Positions 14,557 through 23,187 of a stretch of 64,000 nucleotides of DNA are shown piece after piece. Source of the DNA: Anaerostipes sp. (GTDB lineage: Bacteria; Bacillota; Clostridia; Lachnospirales; Lachnospiraceae). How positions within the stretch are numbered: the stretch's first letter is position 1; every line of letters starts with the position of its first letter. The notes beneath the pieces were generated by a model, which was given only the letters and a program-made list of their open reading frames with translations, was not told the origin of the DNA and made no database searches. The DNA lies in NCBI GenBank assembly GCA_028704435.1, contig JAQWFL010000016.1:1-64000 (forward strand), given 5' to 3'. Position numbers and translations under genes: made by a program.

Positions 14557-15537
14557 ATGGAAGAACAGAAAATAGAATTGAAGTTAATCAGAATGTCAGA
14601 AGTGCAATCACAAGAAATTGAATGGCTATGGTTTCCCTTTATCCCTTATGGAAAACTGACAATCATTCAAGGCGATCCTGGGGATGGCAAGACAACACTT
14701 GTACTGAATATAGCAGCTAAGTTATCCAATGGGATAGGACTAGATGAGAATATGAAGCTGTCAGAGCCTATGAATATCATATACCAGACCGCAGAGGATG
14801 GACTAGCCGATACTGTAAAGCCAAGACTTGAGTTAGCAGGAGCAGATTGTGAACGGATTGCAGTTATTGATGAAAGCGAAAAATCTCTTTCCATGATAGA
14901 CGAGAGACTAGAAGAAGCCATAGTTAGAACAAAGGCAAGGTTACTGATTTTAGACCCTATACAAGCCTATCTGGGTGGTGGAATGGATATGAACAGAGCT
15001 AATGAAGCAAGGGATATGACAAAGAAGCTGGGACTTCTTGCTGAGAAGTATCAATGTGCCATTGTCCTTATCGGTCACATGAACAAAGCCGCAGGAAATA
15101 AAGCTGCATATAGAGGAATGGGTTCGATAGATTTCTTTGCAGTAGCGAGAAGTGTTCTATTGGTCGGCAGAGTGGAAGGGCAGCCCAACACCAGAGCGGT
15201 TATACAGATAAAAAATAACCTTGCTGCATTCGGACATCCGAAGGCATTTGAACTGTCAGAAGATGGATTTCATTGGTTAGGGGATTATGAGATTACTGCT
15301 GATGAAGTTTTAGGCGGTCTTGCACCAAAAGCAAATAAATTGGAGCAGGCAAAGCAACTACTTCGAGAACTTGCAGAAACCAACAATGCCATGCAGAGCA
15401 ACGAGATTTTTAATCTTGCAGAGGAAGAAGGAATATCCAAGAGGACACTTGAAAATGCCAAGAAAGAATTAAATATCCGGGCCAAGAAAATCAATAATTC
15501 ATGGTATTGGGAACTTGATATGATACAGGCACAGTAG
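14557..15537 (+). CDS. RepA-like RecA-fold ATPase of the mobilizable element
   Basis: A protein of 326 residues. Walker A is IIQGDPGDGKTTLVL near residue 40, and Walker B is LLILDPIQAYLG. IVLIGHMNKAAG follows, as in RepA/DnaB-type hexameric helicases (AAA_25). The C-terminal part looks like a winged helix (AMQSNEIFNLAEEEGISKRTLENAKKEL). ATG 14557 after GGAGG is preferred to ATG 14545. It probably supports replication or transfer-linked unwinding of the excised circle. Confidence 0.85.
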   Translation: MEEQKIELKLIRMSEVQSQEIEWLWFPFIPYGKLTIIQGDPGDGKTTLVLNIAAKLSNGIGLDENMKLSEPMNIIYQTAEDGLADTVKPRLELAGADCERIAVIDESEKSLSMIDERLEEAIVRTKARLLILDPIQAYLGGGMDMNRANEARDMTKKLGLLAEKYQCAIVLIGHMNKAAGNKAAYRGMGSIDFFAVARSVLLVGRVEGQPNTRAVIQIKNNLAAFGHPKAFELSEDGFHWLGDYEITADEVLGGLAPKANKLEQAKQLLRELAETNNAMQSNEIFNLAEEEGISKRTLENAKKELNIRAKKINNSWYWELDMIQAQ

Positions 15538-15647
15538 GGAAGAACGCAACAATGCAGACTATATGGAAATTGCGGAGATGAACATTGCAAGGTTGCAAAA
15601 ACTATAGACATTGCGTTGTTGCAGTCTTGAAAAAGGAGAAAGAGAAA

Positions 15648-16082
15648 ATGAAGAATATACAGATACCAGAAGAACTATTTATTGCACTTGTGAAATATCA
15701 TTTGCTGGATGTAAAGGAGGCAGAGCCAGAGATAAAAAGCGGATTGATGGATAAGATGGATTCCATCTCCATGCGGTTGCTCTACTCCAAATATAAGACC
15801 GCACCTACAGAGGAAGAAAAGCAGAAAGCCAGAAAAGAATATCTGGATAAACGTGGAGTGCCGAACAACTCTCGATGGTGGTTTTTCTTGATGATAATAA
15901 CGAGAGCGTGGCACGCTCCCGTAAAAAGCACCGAAGGAGAATTGTTGAATGTGAAGTCGAAAATGTATTGGGAGATTGGCATGGTTCGTCTTGCATCAGT
16001 GGTAGAAAAAGTGGCTCGGAAACGAGCCGATAAAGTGGGTGTATACGCCCAAGATAAAGAGCAGTGTCATAACAGACTATGA
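15648..16082 (+). CDS. small element protein with an apparent readthrough extension
   Basis: A protein of 144 residues. The first 77 (KNIQIPEELFIALVKYHLL to GVPNNSRW) resemble a short conserved ICE/IME protein that I recall ending at an ...RW terminus. Here the next codon at 15879 is TGG, one change from TAG. The frame then continues for 67 residues across oriT-like DNA (WWFFLMIITRAWHAP). ATG 15648 follows AAAAAGGAG. The function is unknown. The extension is probably not native; this is inference from memory of the family. Confidence 0.6.
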   Translation: MKNIQIPEELFIALVKYHLLDVKEAEPEIKSGLMDKMDSISMRLLYSKYKTAPTEEEKQKARKEYLDKRGVPNNSRWWFFLMIITRAWHAPVKSTEGELLNVKSKMYWEIGMVRLASVVEKVARKRADKVGVYAQDKEQCHNRL

Positions 16083-16155
16083 TTTCACAGAGCCCTCGGC
16101 GTATGAAAGCGAAATATACCCATCGCACAAACTGCGTTTGTACTAAGGGTATTTC
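15903..16155 (+). other. candidate origin of transfer (oriT)
   Basis: Two strong hairpins precede the relaxase gene. GAGCGTG-G-CACGCTC is at 15903-15917. A larger nested one at 16111-16155 has outer GAAATATACCC/GGGTATTTC and inner CACAAAC-TGC-GTTTGT. Position between MobC/RepA and the relaxase, plus paired hairpins, is typical of oriT. The nick site cannot be placed. Confidence 0.55.
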
Positions 16156-16250
16156 GGAGCGGCTGCCGATAACGGCATAGAATTCGTAAACAGATGCCTA
16201 TGCACCTACTCACAGTGGCAGGAATGCCATGACAAAAATACAGAAAAGAG

Positions 16251-17336
16251 GTGTTGCTTATAGCAAGGAATTCGTTTGTTCAGATATCAAAATTGCCAAA
16301 CGTAAAAGGCAGAATTTATTATATATCAAGCCCAGTCCGACAGGAAAATCTGTATGCGGTTTATGAAACCACAGAACGGTCATTTTGGACAGAGTTGGCA
16401 AAATGTAACCAGACAGAATTTACTAAAAGCGGTACAGCGGGGAAGTGCATTGAAGCAAGAGAATTGATTATTGCGTTGCCAGAAAGTTTCGTAGAGTATG
16501 GACCAAAGGCATTACTAAAATTATTTACTGAACATTTCAAACAGAATTATGGAACGGAGTGTATTGCTGCTCTCCATCATAATAAAAGAAAGACCAATTA
16601 TCATATCCATCTTATCTTCTCCGAGCGTAAGCTGTTAGAAATTCCGACTGAGAAAGTGGCTACCAGAAATATGTTCTATGATGAATGTGGTAAGCACGTC
16701 AGAACCAAGAAAGAGATACTTGATGATAGTGGTCAGATTAGAGCAGGGTGCAAAGTTATACCAAAAGGGGAAGTGTATGAAAGAAATTTATTTACAACAA
16801 AGAATAGCAGATTTAAGGGCGAGAAATTTTTAGATGATGTGAAGCATTCCTATACCGATTTAATCAATCTCTATGTGAGGAATGACAAGGAAAAGCTGAA
16901 AGTATTTGATCGAAACGGAGTGTATTTGCCAATGAAAAAGATAGGAAAGAACAATCCAAAGACAGAGCAGATTAAGACGGATAATGAAATGCGTTGTAGA
17001 TGGAATGAAACAGTAGATATGGCACTTGTATGTGGCATACCAGAGCAGAAAATTATGGAAGTGAAGCAGGAGCAAATCTCAAAAAAAGTCAGCCAATCCA
17101 TGCGACTAGCGGGCAAGCGACCAGACCTCTTTGCAGGGATAGTCCAGATGGCGATTACAGCCTTGAAGCTACTCATTAACCGAATCTTCTGTATGGAAGA
17201 ACCGGAGGAAGCTAAGAGCGAAAAAACAGGAGCAAATGCTCCGAAAATCGAAGCCAAAACGGAACAGGCACAGAATACCTGCAGAACAGATGGAAAGTGT
17301 CACAAAGACCGAGCAGAAGCCCCCAGAACGACCTAA
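16251..17336 (+). CDS. MobA/MobL-type relaxase, catalytic part
   Basis: Residues about 4-250 carry the relaxase fold: SFVQISKLPNVKGRIYYISSP at the start and the metal-binding NYHIHLIFSER. It nicks oriT to begin mobilization. No ATG lies at the expected start. GAGGTG (16248-16253) is ideally spaced from an ATA codon at 16260, where homologues have ATG as I recall; GTG 16251 or TTG 16254 are alternatives. The frame ends early at 17336, while the expected C-terminal region continues in another frame (17236-17796). Confidence 0.8.
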   Translation: MLLIARNSFVQISKLPNVKGRIYYISSPVRQENLYAVYETTERSFWTELAKCNQTEFTKSGTAGKCIEARELIIALPESFVEYGPKALLKLFTEHFKQNYGTECIAALHHNKRKTNYHIHLIFSERKLLEIPTEKVATRNMFYDECGKHVRTKKEILDDSGQIRAGCKVIPKGEVYERNLFTTKNSRFKGEKFLDDVKHSYTDLINLYVRNDKEKLKVFDRNGVYLPMKKIGKNNPKTEQIKTDNEMRCRWNETVDMALVCGIPEQKIMEVKQEQISKKVSQSMRLAGKRPDLFAGIVQMAITALKLLINRIFCMEEPEEAKSEKTGANAPKIEAKTEQAQNTCRTDGKCHKDRAEAPRTT

Positions 17337-17796
17337 GAAGTCGGAGCTGGCATCCAAGTTTCCAAGACTGGAAGAAGTCTATGGACAGCTTCAAAATCAA
17401 AGTGCTGCTATCCACGAAAAGGAGGAAGGCATTGATAGTATGGAGCAGGAATTGTCAGAGATAAAAGCAATATGGAAAGGCAAACAGAGAAAAGCCTTGC
17501 AGGGGCAGGTAGAAAAGACACAGACACAGCTTGCCAACATGAAGCAGGGGTTACAGAACCTCGTAAAGAGATATGGTTACAAGAGCGTGAAAGCGTTTAT
17601 GACGGAGTTCAATGCTTCAAAGGCAGAATATGTGGAATATCAGAAAGCAGTCCAAAGCTATGAAAGGAAGCTGGCAGGAGAGCCAGAAAAGGTCAGTATC
17701 CATGAAAGATTACAAAGAGGACAGCAGGAAATCAGAGAGCGAGAAGCAAATAGACAGCACACAGCTACCAAGCCAAAGGATAGAGGTAGCAGATAA
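17236..17796 (+). pseudogene. out-of-frame C-terminal part of the relaxase
   Basis: From about 17280 this frame reads TEQKPPERPKKSELASKFPRLEEVYGQLQ, then a coiled-coil tail. In my judgement this is the natural C-terminal region of MobL-type relaxases. It overlaps the end of the upstream frame by 101 bp, with no ribosome site, so a one-base indel near 17265-17285 is likely. Programmed shifting or a sequencing error are alternatives. Confidence 0.6.
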
Positions 17797-17806
17797 GGAG
17801 GAAACA

Positions 17807-18184
17807 ATGGAAAAGCATATCACAGGAGAGAATGGAATCAGTTACACGTTGGGAGCAGATGGTCTTTATTATCCAGACCTTACGCTCCCGAAAGGGACAA
17901 ACTACCCAATAGGAAAATATGGGAGAATGAGGGGAGACTACCTAAAAGAACATCGACATTCCATGTATCTGGAGCTGGTCTTTGCAGGAAAGTGGAATGA
18001 ATATCTGCATGAGGTTGACGAGGAAAGCCACCAGAGGATTGAACTTCTGGTGGAGCAGATGAAAGCAGGTGCAGGGATAACGGAGCAGTTAAAGGCAACC
18101 GACCAGATGAAGTGGGTGGAATTTATGAATAATTTGAAGAATGCTGCGGAGAAGATTGTTCTGGAAGAGACAGTGTTGAAATAA
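17807..18184 (+). CDS. tnpV: TnpV-type transposon-encoded protein
   Basis: A protein of 125 residues resembling TnpV of Tn4451-type elements (ITGENGISYTLGADGLYYPDLTLP, IGKYGRMRGDYLKEHR). AAGGAGG precedes ATG 17807, overlapping the end of the relaxase remnant. The role is not established; it recurs in mobilizable elements of gut clostridia. Confidence 0.8.
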   Translation: MEKHITGENGISYTLGADGLYYPDLTLPKGTNYPIGKYGRMRGDYLKEHRHSMYLELVFAGKWNEYLHEVDEESHQRIELLVEQMKAGAGITEQLKATDQMKWVEFMNNLKNAAEKIVLEETVLK

Positions 18185-18190
18185 AATTAT

Positions 18191-18219
18191 TAGCATATCG
18201 TAATATTTTGTGGTACAAT
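18191..18219 (+). promoter_or_regulatory. extended -10 promoter of the cargo operon
   Basis: TGGTACAAT (18211-18219) is an extended -10 element, with a weak TAGCAT about 17 bp upstream. It lies between tnpV and the four-gene cargo and starts about 55 bp before the first cargo gene. Confidence 0.5.
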
Positions 18220-18271
18220 AAAATTAATAAACAAATGAGAATTTAAATAGATGCATTGAGAGGAAATTTAT

Positions 18272-18676
18272 GTGTTTAATGGAAAAATAGATAAATTTGA
18301 AGAAATAGATAATGAGATAGATACTCTTAAAACAAGTAAGCTCGAATTAAAACATGAAATTGATAAGATAGACATTCAGATAACAAATAAAGAAGAAGCA
18401 AGAATGAATTATGGTATACAATATTTCCTGAATCGAGAAAAGAGAGAAAACTTGCTTAATGAGGCACTAAAATATGGCTATTCGGAAGTGAAAATCAAAC
18501 AGTTACAACCGTTTGTTGATAATTGGAATCAAGATATAGTAACGAAGGACATATTAGATAGTTTTCGTACAATAGAAAAATTTGTTAATAATAATCATGA
18601 ACCATATAAAGAGAATATAATGTATAAATTCTCTAAGATTTTTCATAATGAGGGAGGTAATATAAATGAAAATTAA
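18272..18676 (+). CDS. cargo protein 1, coiled coil, unknown function
   Basis: A protein of 134 residues starting at GTG 18272, where ATGTG overlaps a dead-end ATG. GAGAGGAAA precedes it. Residues 5-45 form a heptad-rich coiled coil (IDNEIDTLKTSKLELKHEIDKIDIQI). The rest is polar and helical. No family recognised. It is more AT-rich than the mobilization genes, which fits recently acquired cargo. It overlaps the next gene by 11 bp. Confidence 0.6.
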   Translation: MFNGKIDKFEEIDNEIDTLKTSKLELKHEIDKIDIQITNKEEARMNYGIQYFLNREKRENLLNEALKYGYSEVKIKQLQPFVDNWNQDIVTKDILDSFRTIEKFVNNNHEPYKENIMYKFSKIFHNEGGNINEN

Positions 18677-18977
18677 TATTACTACACCGAAACGATATTC
18701 ATATTATGAATTACTAAGAAAATCAAAGAAATATATGAAGGGGGATTATAATTGCAATAAAGCATTACACGTGTTTGAGGGAAAAAATAAGAAGTATTAT
18801 TCTTTAATACGAAAAGGAAATGTACAAATAGAATTGATAGAGGATGATCAGGAAACACTTGAAGATATAAAAATGTATTTGGAATTTCTTTTTTATAAAC
18901 AATACATAGGACTTGATTTTGAGGGAATGAAAAACAAAAACTTTTCTTTAAATAACGTGCAATGTTATTATATGTGA
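18666..18977 (+). CDS. cargo protein 2, unknown function
   Basis: A small protein of 103 residues, mixed alpha/beta with a basic start (KRYSYYELLRKSKKYMKGDYN) and an acidic middle (IELIEDDQETLEDI). GAGGGAGG precedes the ATG inside the 3' end of cargo protein 1, so the two are translationally coupled. No family recognised. Confidence 0.6.
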   Translation: MKINITTPKRYSYYELLRKSKKYMKGDYNCNKALHVFEGKNKKYYSLIRKGNVQIELIEDDQETLEDIKMYLEFLFYKQYIGLDFEGMKNKNFSLNNVQCYYM

Positions 18978-18986
18978 TAAATAGTT

Positions 18987-19379
18987 ATGGATGAAGGAAA
19001 TGAAAAAAAGAATGATGTGATAAAAGAAGTATTTATAATGGCATTGTTAATTGGTGTGATTGTAGTTAGATTTTCAAAACTTGGAGATGATAATACTTTT
19101 ATTAAATGCATTGGATATATTGGAGTCTTAGTATCTCTTGTGGATTTATATGTTGATGCAAGCAGGAAATATGCATCGTTTGATAAGTTTAATGTTTTAA
19201 AAGGATGGGCATATTTTATTGCTATAATTATGGCAATTATTTTAATGCTATTATTAACCGAAAGCATACCAATTAATTCAAAATGGAGTGATGAGTTCAC
19301 GTTGTTAGCTTTGTTGGTTTCGCTTCCAGAAAAAATATATTTGAATTGGATTGATAACTATGTCAGGAGGAAAAAATAA
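18987..19379 (+). CDS. cargo protein 3, four-helix membrane protein
   Basis: A protein of 130 residues with about four hydrophobic segments (MALLIGVIVVRF, CIGYIGVLVSLVDLYV, WAYFIAIIMAIILMLLL, LLALLVSLPEKIYL) and charged ends. It starts nine bases after the previous stop and its 3' end carries the ribosome site for cargo protein 4. It is a likely membrane effector or sensor of the cargo operon. No family recognised. Confidence 0.6.
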   Translation: MDEGNEKKNDVIKEVFIMALLIGVIVVRFSKLGDDNTFIKCIGYIGVLVSLVDLYVDASRKYASFDKFNVLKGWAYFIAIIMAIILMLLLTESIPINSKWSDEFTLLALLVSLPEKIYLNWIDNYVRRKK

Positions 19380-19380
19380 A

Positions 19381-20058
19381 ATGCAAGATACAAAAAAAAT
19401 TATTGATATTATTACTTCGTATTCAGGTGAGGATATTGATTTGTGCTACTATGCGGTAGACATTATAAAAGAATCAGAAAATCCAGTTTTAGAGTTGATT
19501 AGTTTTTTCGAAAATATTGGTGTTAAAAAATCTGATGAAAGTCTTAAGTTGGAAAAACATTATGAGAATGAAGAATTAGAAAATATAAATAAGATGTATT
19601 CGACATATATTATGGGCTTTTTGAGTGCGCTGGTAGAAAGAGCACATATTGAAAGATGGGGAAAAGAAACATTTTATAGTCATTTATGGGAAAATTTAAT
19701 TCATGATTTTATGCTTGAAAATAGTAAGTTACAGGCTTTTGCTTTATTAAGATATGCTCAAAATGATTTGATGCCATATGTTGAAATTGGTAAACCTATT
19801 TCAATGGATAGCGATGAATTTTCACGAGCTCTAGAACAAAATGTTGAAACTATAAAAAAAATACAACATATTGTGGCAATGAATTTTACACAGAAAACAG
19901 AAGTATCTTCACTTATTTTAGAAGAAATTTGCAAGATTAAAAAAAAGGAGGATCAAATTGTAACATTTGCGGTCGCATTGGATTTGGTTACAAAGAGTAA
20001 ACTAAATGGGCTTATGAAAGTTTTAAAGGAGTCTGGCATAAAGGTAGAGGAAAAGTAA
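19381..20058 (+). CDS. cargo protein 4, helical protein, unknown function
   Basis: An all-helical soluble protein of 225 residues (IIDIITSYSGEDIDLCYYAVDIIKE, FMLENSKLQAFALLRYAQNDLMPY). ATG 19381 follows AGGAGG by ten bases and is preferred to the track's TTG 19351. It starts one base after the previous stop. No family recognised. As the largest gene of a compact operon with a membrane protein, it is a candidate defence or immunity component, by inference from context only. Confidence 0.6.
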   Translation: MQDTKKIIDIITSYSGEDIDLCYYAVDIIKESENPVLELISFFENIGVKKSDESLKLEKHYENEELENINKMYSTYIMGFLSALVERAHIERWGKETFYSHLWENLIHDFMLENSKLQAFALLRYAQNDLMPYVEIGKPISMDSDEFSRALEQNVETIKKIQHIVAMNFTQKTEVSSLILEEICKIKKKEDQIVTFAVALDLVTKSKLNGLMKVLKESGIKVEEK

Positions 20059-20121
20059 ATGGCTCTATATTGGCTCTAATAATCTTATTCGAGACAATCA
20101 GAGCTGAATAATAAGGAGAAT

Positions 20122-20193
20122 ATGATGACGAAAAAACGCAAATATGTACCAAAAAAAATGTGGATTTTGGTATCCGCACCGGAATTTGAATAG
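20122..20193 (+). CDS. possible 23-residue peptide
   Basis: ATGATG at 20122 follows AAGGAG and encodes a basic peptide (MMTKKRKYVPKKMWILVSAP...) ending in TAG, directly before a terminator. It may be a truncated N-terminus of a larger element gene. Not recognised. Confidence 0.35.
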   Translation: MMTKKRKYVPKKMWILVSAPEFE

Positions 20194-20201
20194 TTGGAGC
20201 T

Positions 20202-20248
20202 AAGCTGTAAAGCCCTTAACCACGGGGTTTTACGGCTTTTCTTTTTTT
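20202..20248. terminator. terminator between cargo operon and integrase remnant
   Basis: AAGCTGTAAAGCCC pairs with GGGGTTTTACGGCTT and is followed by TTCTTTTTTT. It lies between convergent genes. Confidence 0.8.
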
Positions 20249-20264
20249 AAATTTTTTCATTGCA

Positions 20265-21176
20265 TTATTTTCTTACTTTGGCTCTATGGTAGATTGCTGT
20301 GTGTTGGTTGCTTGTGTAATCGGCGATACTGTGTGAAGCAGAGGTATATTGAAGAATACCCGTCAATTTTTTAGCAACTTCCAGATTTGTATTCGGATAT
20401 AGATGTCCATATGTTCCAAGCGTTGTCTGTATTTTCTCATGTCCTAAACGTTCTTTAATAAGCAAAGGGTTTTCGCCCATGCTGATTAGGAGCGAAGCGC
20501 GCGAATGTCTTAGAGCATGGATTTTAATACGGTGTACGCCAGCTAATCCAGCAAGTTTCTCTAATGCCCGTGGTAGAGTGTGTTTGCTTGTCGGTATACC
20601 ATTATAGCTTAATACAAAGTCACAATTTTTCAGAACCTTTTGTTGTACGTTTCTCCATGTTTTTAATTCGTTCAGAGTATCAGTATCAATGTAAATAGTT
20701 CTGATACTTGCTCTTGTTTTTGGCTCAACAAATTTGTACTCTGTCATGGATTTATAGTACAGGGTCTTGGTTACACCTAACAGCCCTGTGTCAAAGTCTA
20801 TATCAGACCATTGCAAAGCCGCCGCTTCTCCAATTCCTAGCCCTGTCATAAATAGCACCCAAAAGGAAACAAACAAATAATATTCGTAGTAATCGCCCCG
20901 ATAAAGCAGGGAAATTACTTTCTGAAATTCTTCCAATGTCCAAAAGTCAACTTTCGATTTCTTGCTTTTGATATTACCAATCATTCGTGAGGGATTTTTC
21001 TTTGCAATCCCCAGAACAACAGCACGGTCAAAAGCAATAGAGAGCATACCTTGCACAATACGAATATAGTTTGGACTAAATTCTTTTGCCAATTTTAACT
21101 GCCAGTTCTGAACATTGATAGGATTTATCTCGTCCGTTGGTGTTTTGGCTTCCAGCAATACTTTTAATTTTTCCAT
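20265..21176 (-). pseudogene. degenerate Tn916-type tyrosine integrase
   Basis: About 303 residues from ATG 21176. The catalytic domain is recognisable (ALRHSRAS, RLGHEK, TYGHLYPN), but the first catalytic arginine is lost: TGLGIGEA replaces the usual TG-x-R-IGE. The N-terminal arm-binding domain is also absent, the full enzyme being nearer 380-400 residues. It should be inactive. It belongs with the XRE, DUF3796 and FtsK fragment that follow on the same strand. Confidence 0.75.
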
Positions 21177-21273
21177 AGGATTTATGTCCTTTCTTTTATT
21201 TGGTTGCTGATAAATAGATACAAAAAAGTAGCAAATCATAATGACTTACCACTTTGTGTGTGAATATTCAATT

Positions 21274-21477
21274 TTAATAAAATATAAATATTTCTTCAAT
21301 CGGTGCTTTGACAGCTCGTGAAATGTCAATAGCCAGTTTTAAAGAGGGGTTATATTGTGCTTTTTCCAGTCGCATAATCGTTTCACGTCTTACGCCAACA
21401 AGTTCTGCCAGCTGTTCTTGTGTAAATCCTTGTGCAACTCGATATATTTTGAGATTACATTCAAATTCAGCGCCCAT
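21274..21477 (-). CDS. small XRE-family regulator
   Basis: A 67-residue single HTH ([49 protein letters not shown]). Its ribosome site lies in the stop region of the DUF3796 gene, a pairing common in Firmicutes. It probably binds the twin operators at 22162-22223. Confidence 0.85.
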   Translation of the reverse strand: MGAEFECNLKIYRVAQGFTQEQLAELVGVRRETIMRLEKAQYNPSLKLAIDISRAVKAPIEEIFIFY

Positions 21478-21480
21478 ATC

Positions 21481-22122
21481 TTATTCTCCTTTTTCGTAGC
21501 GATATAACAAGTAACTGCTAAGAAATAGAACCAGAGCATAAATCAATGAAATCGCTATTAGCATAAAAATGGCACACCATTCAACATATCGTGAAAACAT
21601 TCCCATACCAACAAGCCAGATGGTAATAAACAATAGTAAAAATCCCGTTTTATATGCTTTTAATTCAGCACGCTTTTTATTCTCCAAATATAGTTCGTCT
21701 TCCAATGTATTTGACATTTTCCCCTCAAAGAAAAATCCAAAAAATCCAAAGAAAACAAAGAATATGAATGGGAAAATAATTCTGGATTCCGTGTATGTCC
21801 ATATCCCTATAAACCCAGCGAATCCAAAGAAACCTGCAAAGCCTAAAAGCGGGGATATTTTTCTACTGTACCTTTTATCAGCCTGTTTCTTTTGAATTGA
21901 TGCTTGAAAAATATTGATTACTAAATAAATTACATATAGGGCAACTAATCCACCGATGATGAGCATAGGAATATCTTTCGTAATAAAAACATATTCTGAC
22001 AAGTCAGTTTCATATATCCAACGCCCCTCATTGTACAGAAGTGAGTATATAACTCCTATGATAATCAATATAACCAGCCCAATTCCCATAATAACTGTAT
22101 TTCTTATTTTTCTTTTTGACAT
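21481..22122 (-). CDS. DUF3796-like membrane protein
   Basis: About 213 residues with roughly six hydrophobic segments, including a Phe/Gly-rich run (LLGFAGFFGFAGFIGIW, FPFIFFVFFGFFGFF). ATG 22122 follows AAGGAG and replaces the track's upstream start. It is co-transcribed with the XRE gene. The function is unknown; I suspect a membrane partner of the regulator. Confidence 0.7.
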   Translation of the reverse strand: MSKRKIRNTVIMGIGLVILIIIGVIYSLLYNEGRWIYETDLSEYVFITKDIPMLIIGGLVALYVIYLVINIFQASIQKKQADKRYSRKISPLLGFAGFFGFAGFIGIWTYTESRIIFPFIFFVFFGFFGFFFEGKMSNTLEDELYLENKKRAELKAYKTGFLLLFITIWLVGMGMFSRYVEWCAIFMLIAISLIYALVLFLSSYLLYRYEKGE

Positions 22123-22161
22123 GTGATATTCTCCTTTGAATGTGATGTTTTTGTCTCTTTG

Positions 22162-22223
22162 TGAGATAAATATATCACTATATACGAGCAATGTCAATGA
22201 AATAATGAGATAAATATATCACT
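22162..22223 (-). promoter_or_regulatory. twin 18-bp operators upstream of the DUF3796-XRE pair
   Basis: TGAGATAAATATATCACT occurs twice, identically, at 22162-22179 and 22206-22223 (44 bp apart, four helical turns). Each is a partial dyad (GATA...TATC). They lie in the promoter region of the minus-strand pair. Confidence 0.7.
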
Positions 22224-22234
22224 TTATTATGGTG

Positions 22235-22489
22235 CTATTTCTTACCCCTCTTTCCCCCACCTATGCCCGAACTTAGGTCACTAAAAAAACCACTATTTTG
22301 CATGGTTTCAGATTCATACCAGCCATTTTCCAGAATCATACGTGACAGCTTTTGGCGGTGTATGAACCGTTTGTAGCTGTCATAACAGAATCGGTAATAA
22401 CAAAAGGCGACCAGTGTACAGATACCAGTCGCCATGATCACTGTTATGATGTTGTAGGTGGAAAGTGTCAGCCTGTTATTTCCGAACAA
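22235..22489 (-). pseudogene. N-terminal fragment of a Tn916-type FtsK/TcpA coupling protein
   Basis: 84 residues: one membrane segment (YNIITVIMATGICTLVAFCYY) and RMILENGWYESE...GFFSDLSSG, which I recognise as the start of Tn916-family FtsK/SpoIIIE-like coupling proteins of about 450 residues. The frame then leaves the family (IGGGKRGKK) and stops. All ATPase motifs are missing, so this is a deletion scar. Confidence 0.65.
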
Positions 22490-22501
22490 GCTGAATTTGT
22501 T

Positions 22502-22585
22502 CCTTTATAGGAAACTTGTCGTTTCTATAAAGGGGGATTTAAGACAAAACCTGCTAGAAAACTATTGATTTTTCTTAGCAGGTTT
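22502..22585. other. two adjacent hairpins at the element junction
   Basis: CCTTTATAGGAAAC/GTTTCTATAAAGG (22502-22533) and AAAACCTGCTA/TAGCAGGTTT (22547-22585) lie side by side, between the FtsK remnant and module copy 2. They may be terminators or an element end. Confidence 0.45.
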
Positions 22586-22591
22586 ATTAAG

Positions 22592-23131
22592 ATGTATACT
22601 AAAAATATTGAGGTAGCGGTAAAATTTCATGCAAAATTTGCAGAAAGCAATAATCTTTTGCTAGCAAATTCAATTGCTAACAAAATAGAAGACGATCAGT
22701 TGAGAGAGAATACTTTATCAGAGATATCTAAAAATATTATTTGGGTTAAAAAAGCATTATCTTACTATTACAGGGAGGAAGAATACCTAACAAAAGGACA
22801 GTATCAGGTGATGAATACATTTCTATTCGGAGATGTTGCAACAAATCAGATCGAAATCACAGATTTTTTAGAAGATAAGGAAGCACGTTTTGAATAGAGG
22901 GTTACAACGAAAATCTTCTTAACGAAATTATTTTCAGTATTCAATCAAAAAGAGAGAACGGTGGTTGTGGAGACAGTATTGAATAGTCATACGATGGAGA
23001 CAGAACGAAAACTGCTCGGTGTGAGTAGTAGGCAAAGAGGTATAAAAAGAGCGGCCTGGATAAATTGTTGATCCAGATTAAAAAAATGGGTCTTGAGAAC
23101 TATTAATGAAGCAGTAGAACAACTGTTGTAA
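22592..23131 (+). pseudogene. broken sigma-like gene (module copy 2)
   Basis: It matches gene 8354 from YYYREEEYLTKGQY to the end. TAG at 22895-22897 replaces the CAG of RFEQRVTTE, and a four-base deletion near 23030 shifts the frame in the HTH. The first about 50 codons (MYTKNIEVAVKFHAKFAESNN) differ from copy 1. The last residues (EAVEQLL) are still recognisable before TAA at 23129-23131. Confidence 0.8.
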
Positions 23132-23138
23132 AAAAAGA

Positions 23139-23177
23139 GGGACTTACTGCATTCTTGTATAGAGTGCAGGAGGTCCC
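23139..23177. terminator. hairpin of module copy 2
   Basis: GGGACTTACTGCA pairs with GTGCAGGAGGTCCC, equivalent to the hairpin at 8821-8856 in copy 1. Confidence 0.75.
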
Positions 23178-23187
23178 TTGACTTGCT

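Noticed and set aside
15805-17415. Minus-strand ORFs opposite the small element protein and relaxase
   Set aside because: They are shadows of the mobilization genes, without ribosome sites.
20265-21239. Second functional integrase
   Set aside because: Missing first catalytic Arg and N-terminal domain, so it is called a remnant.
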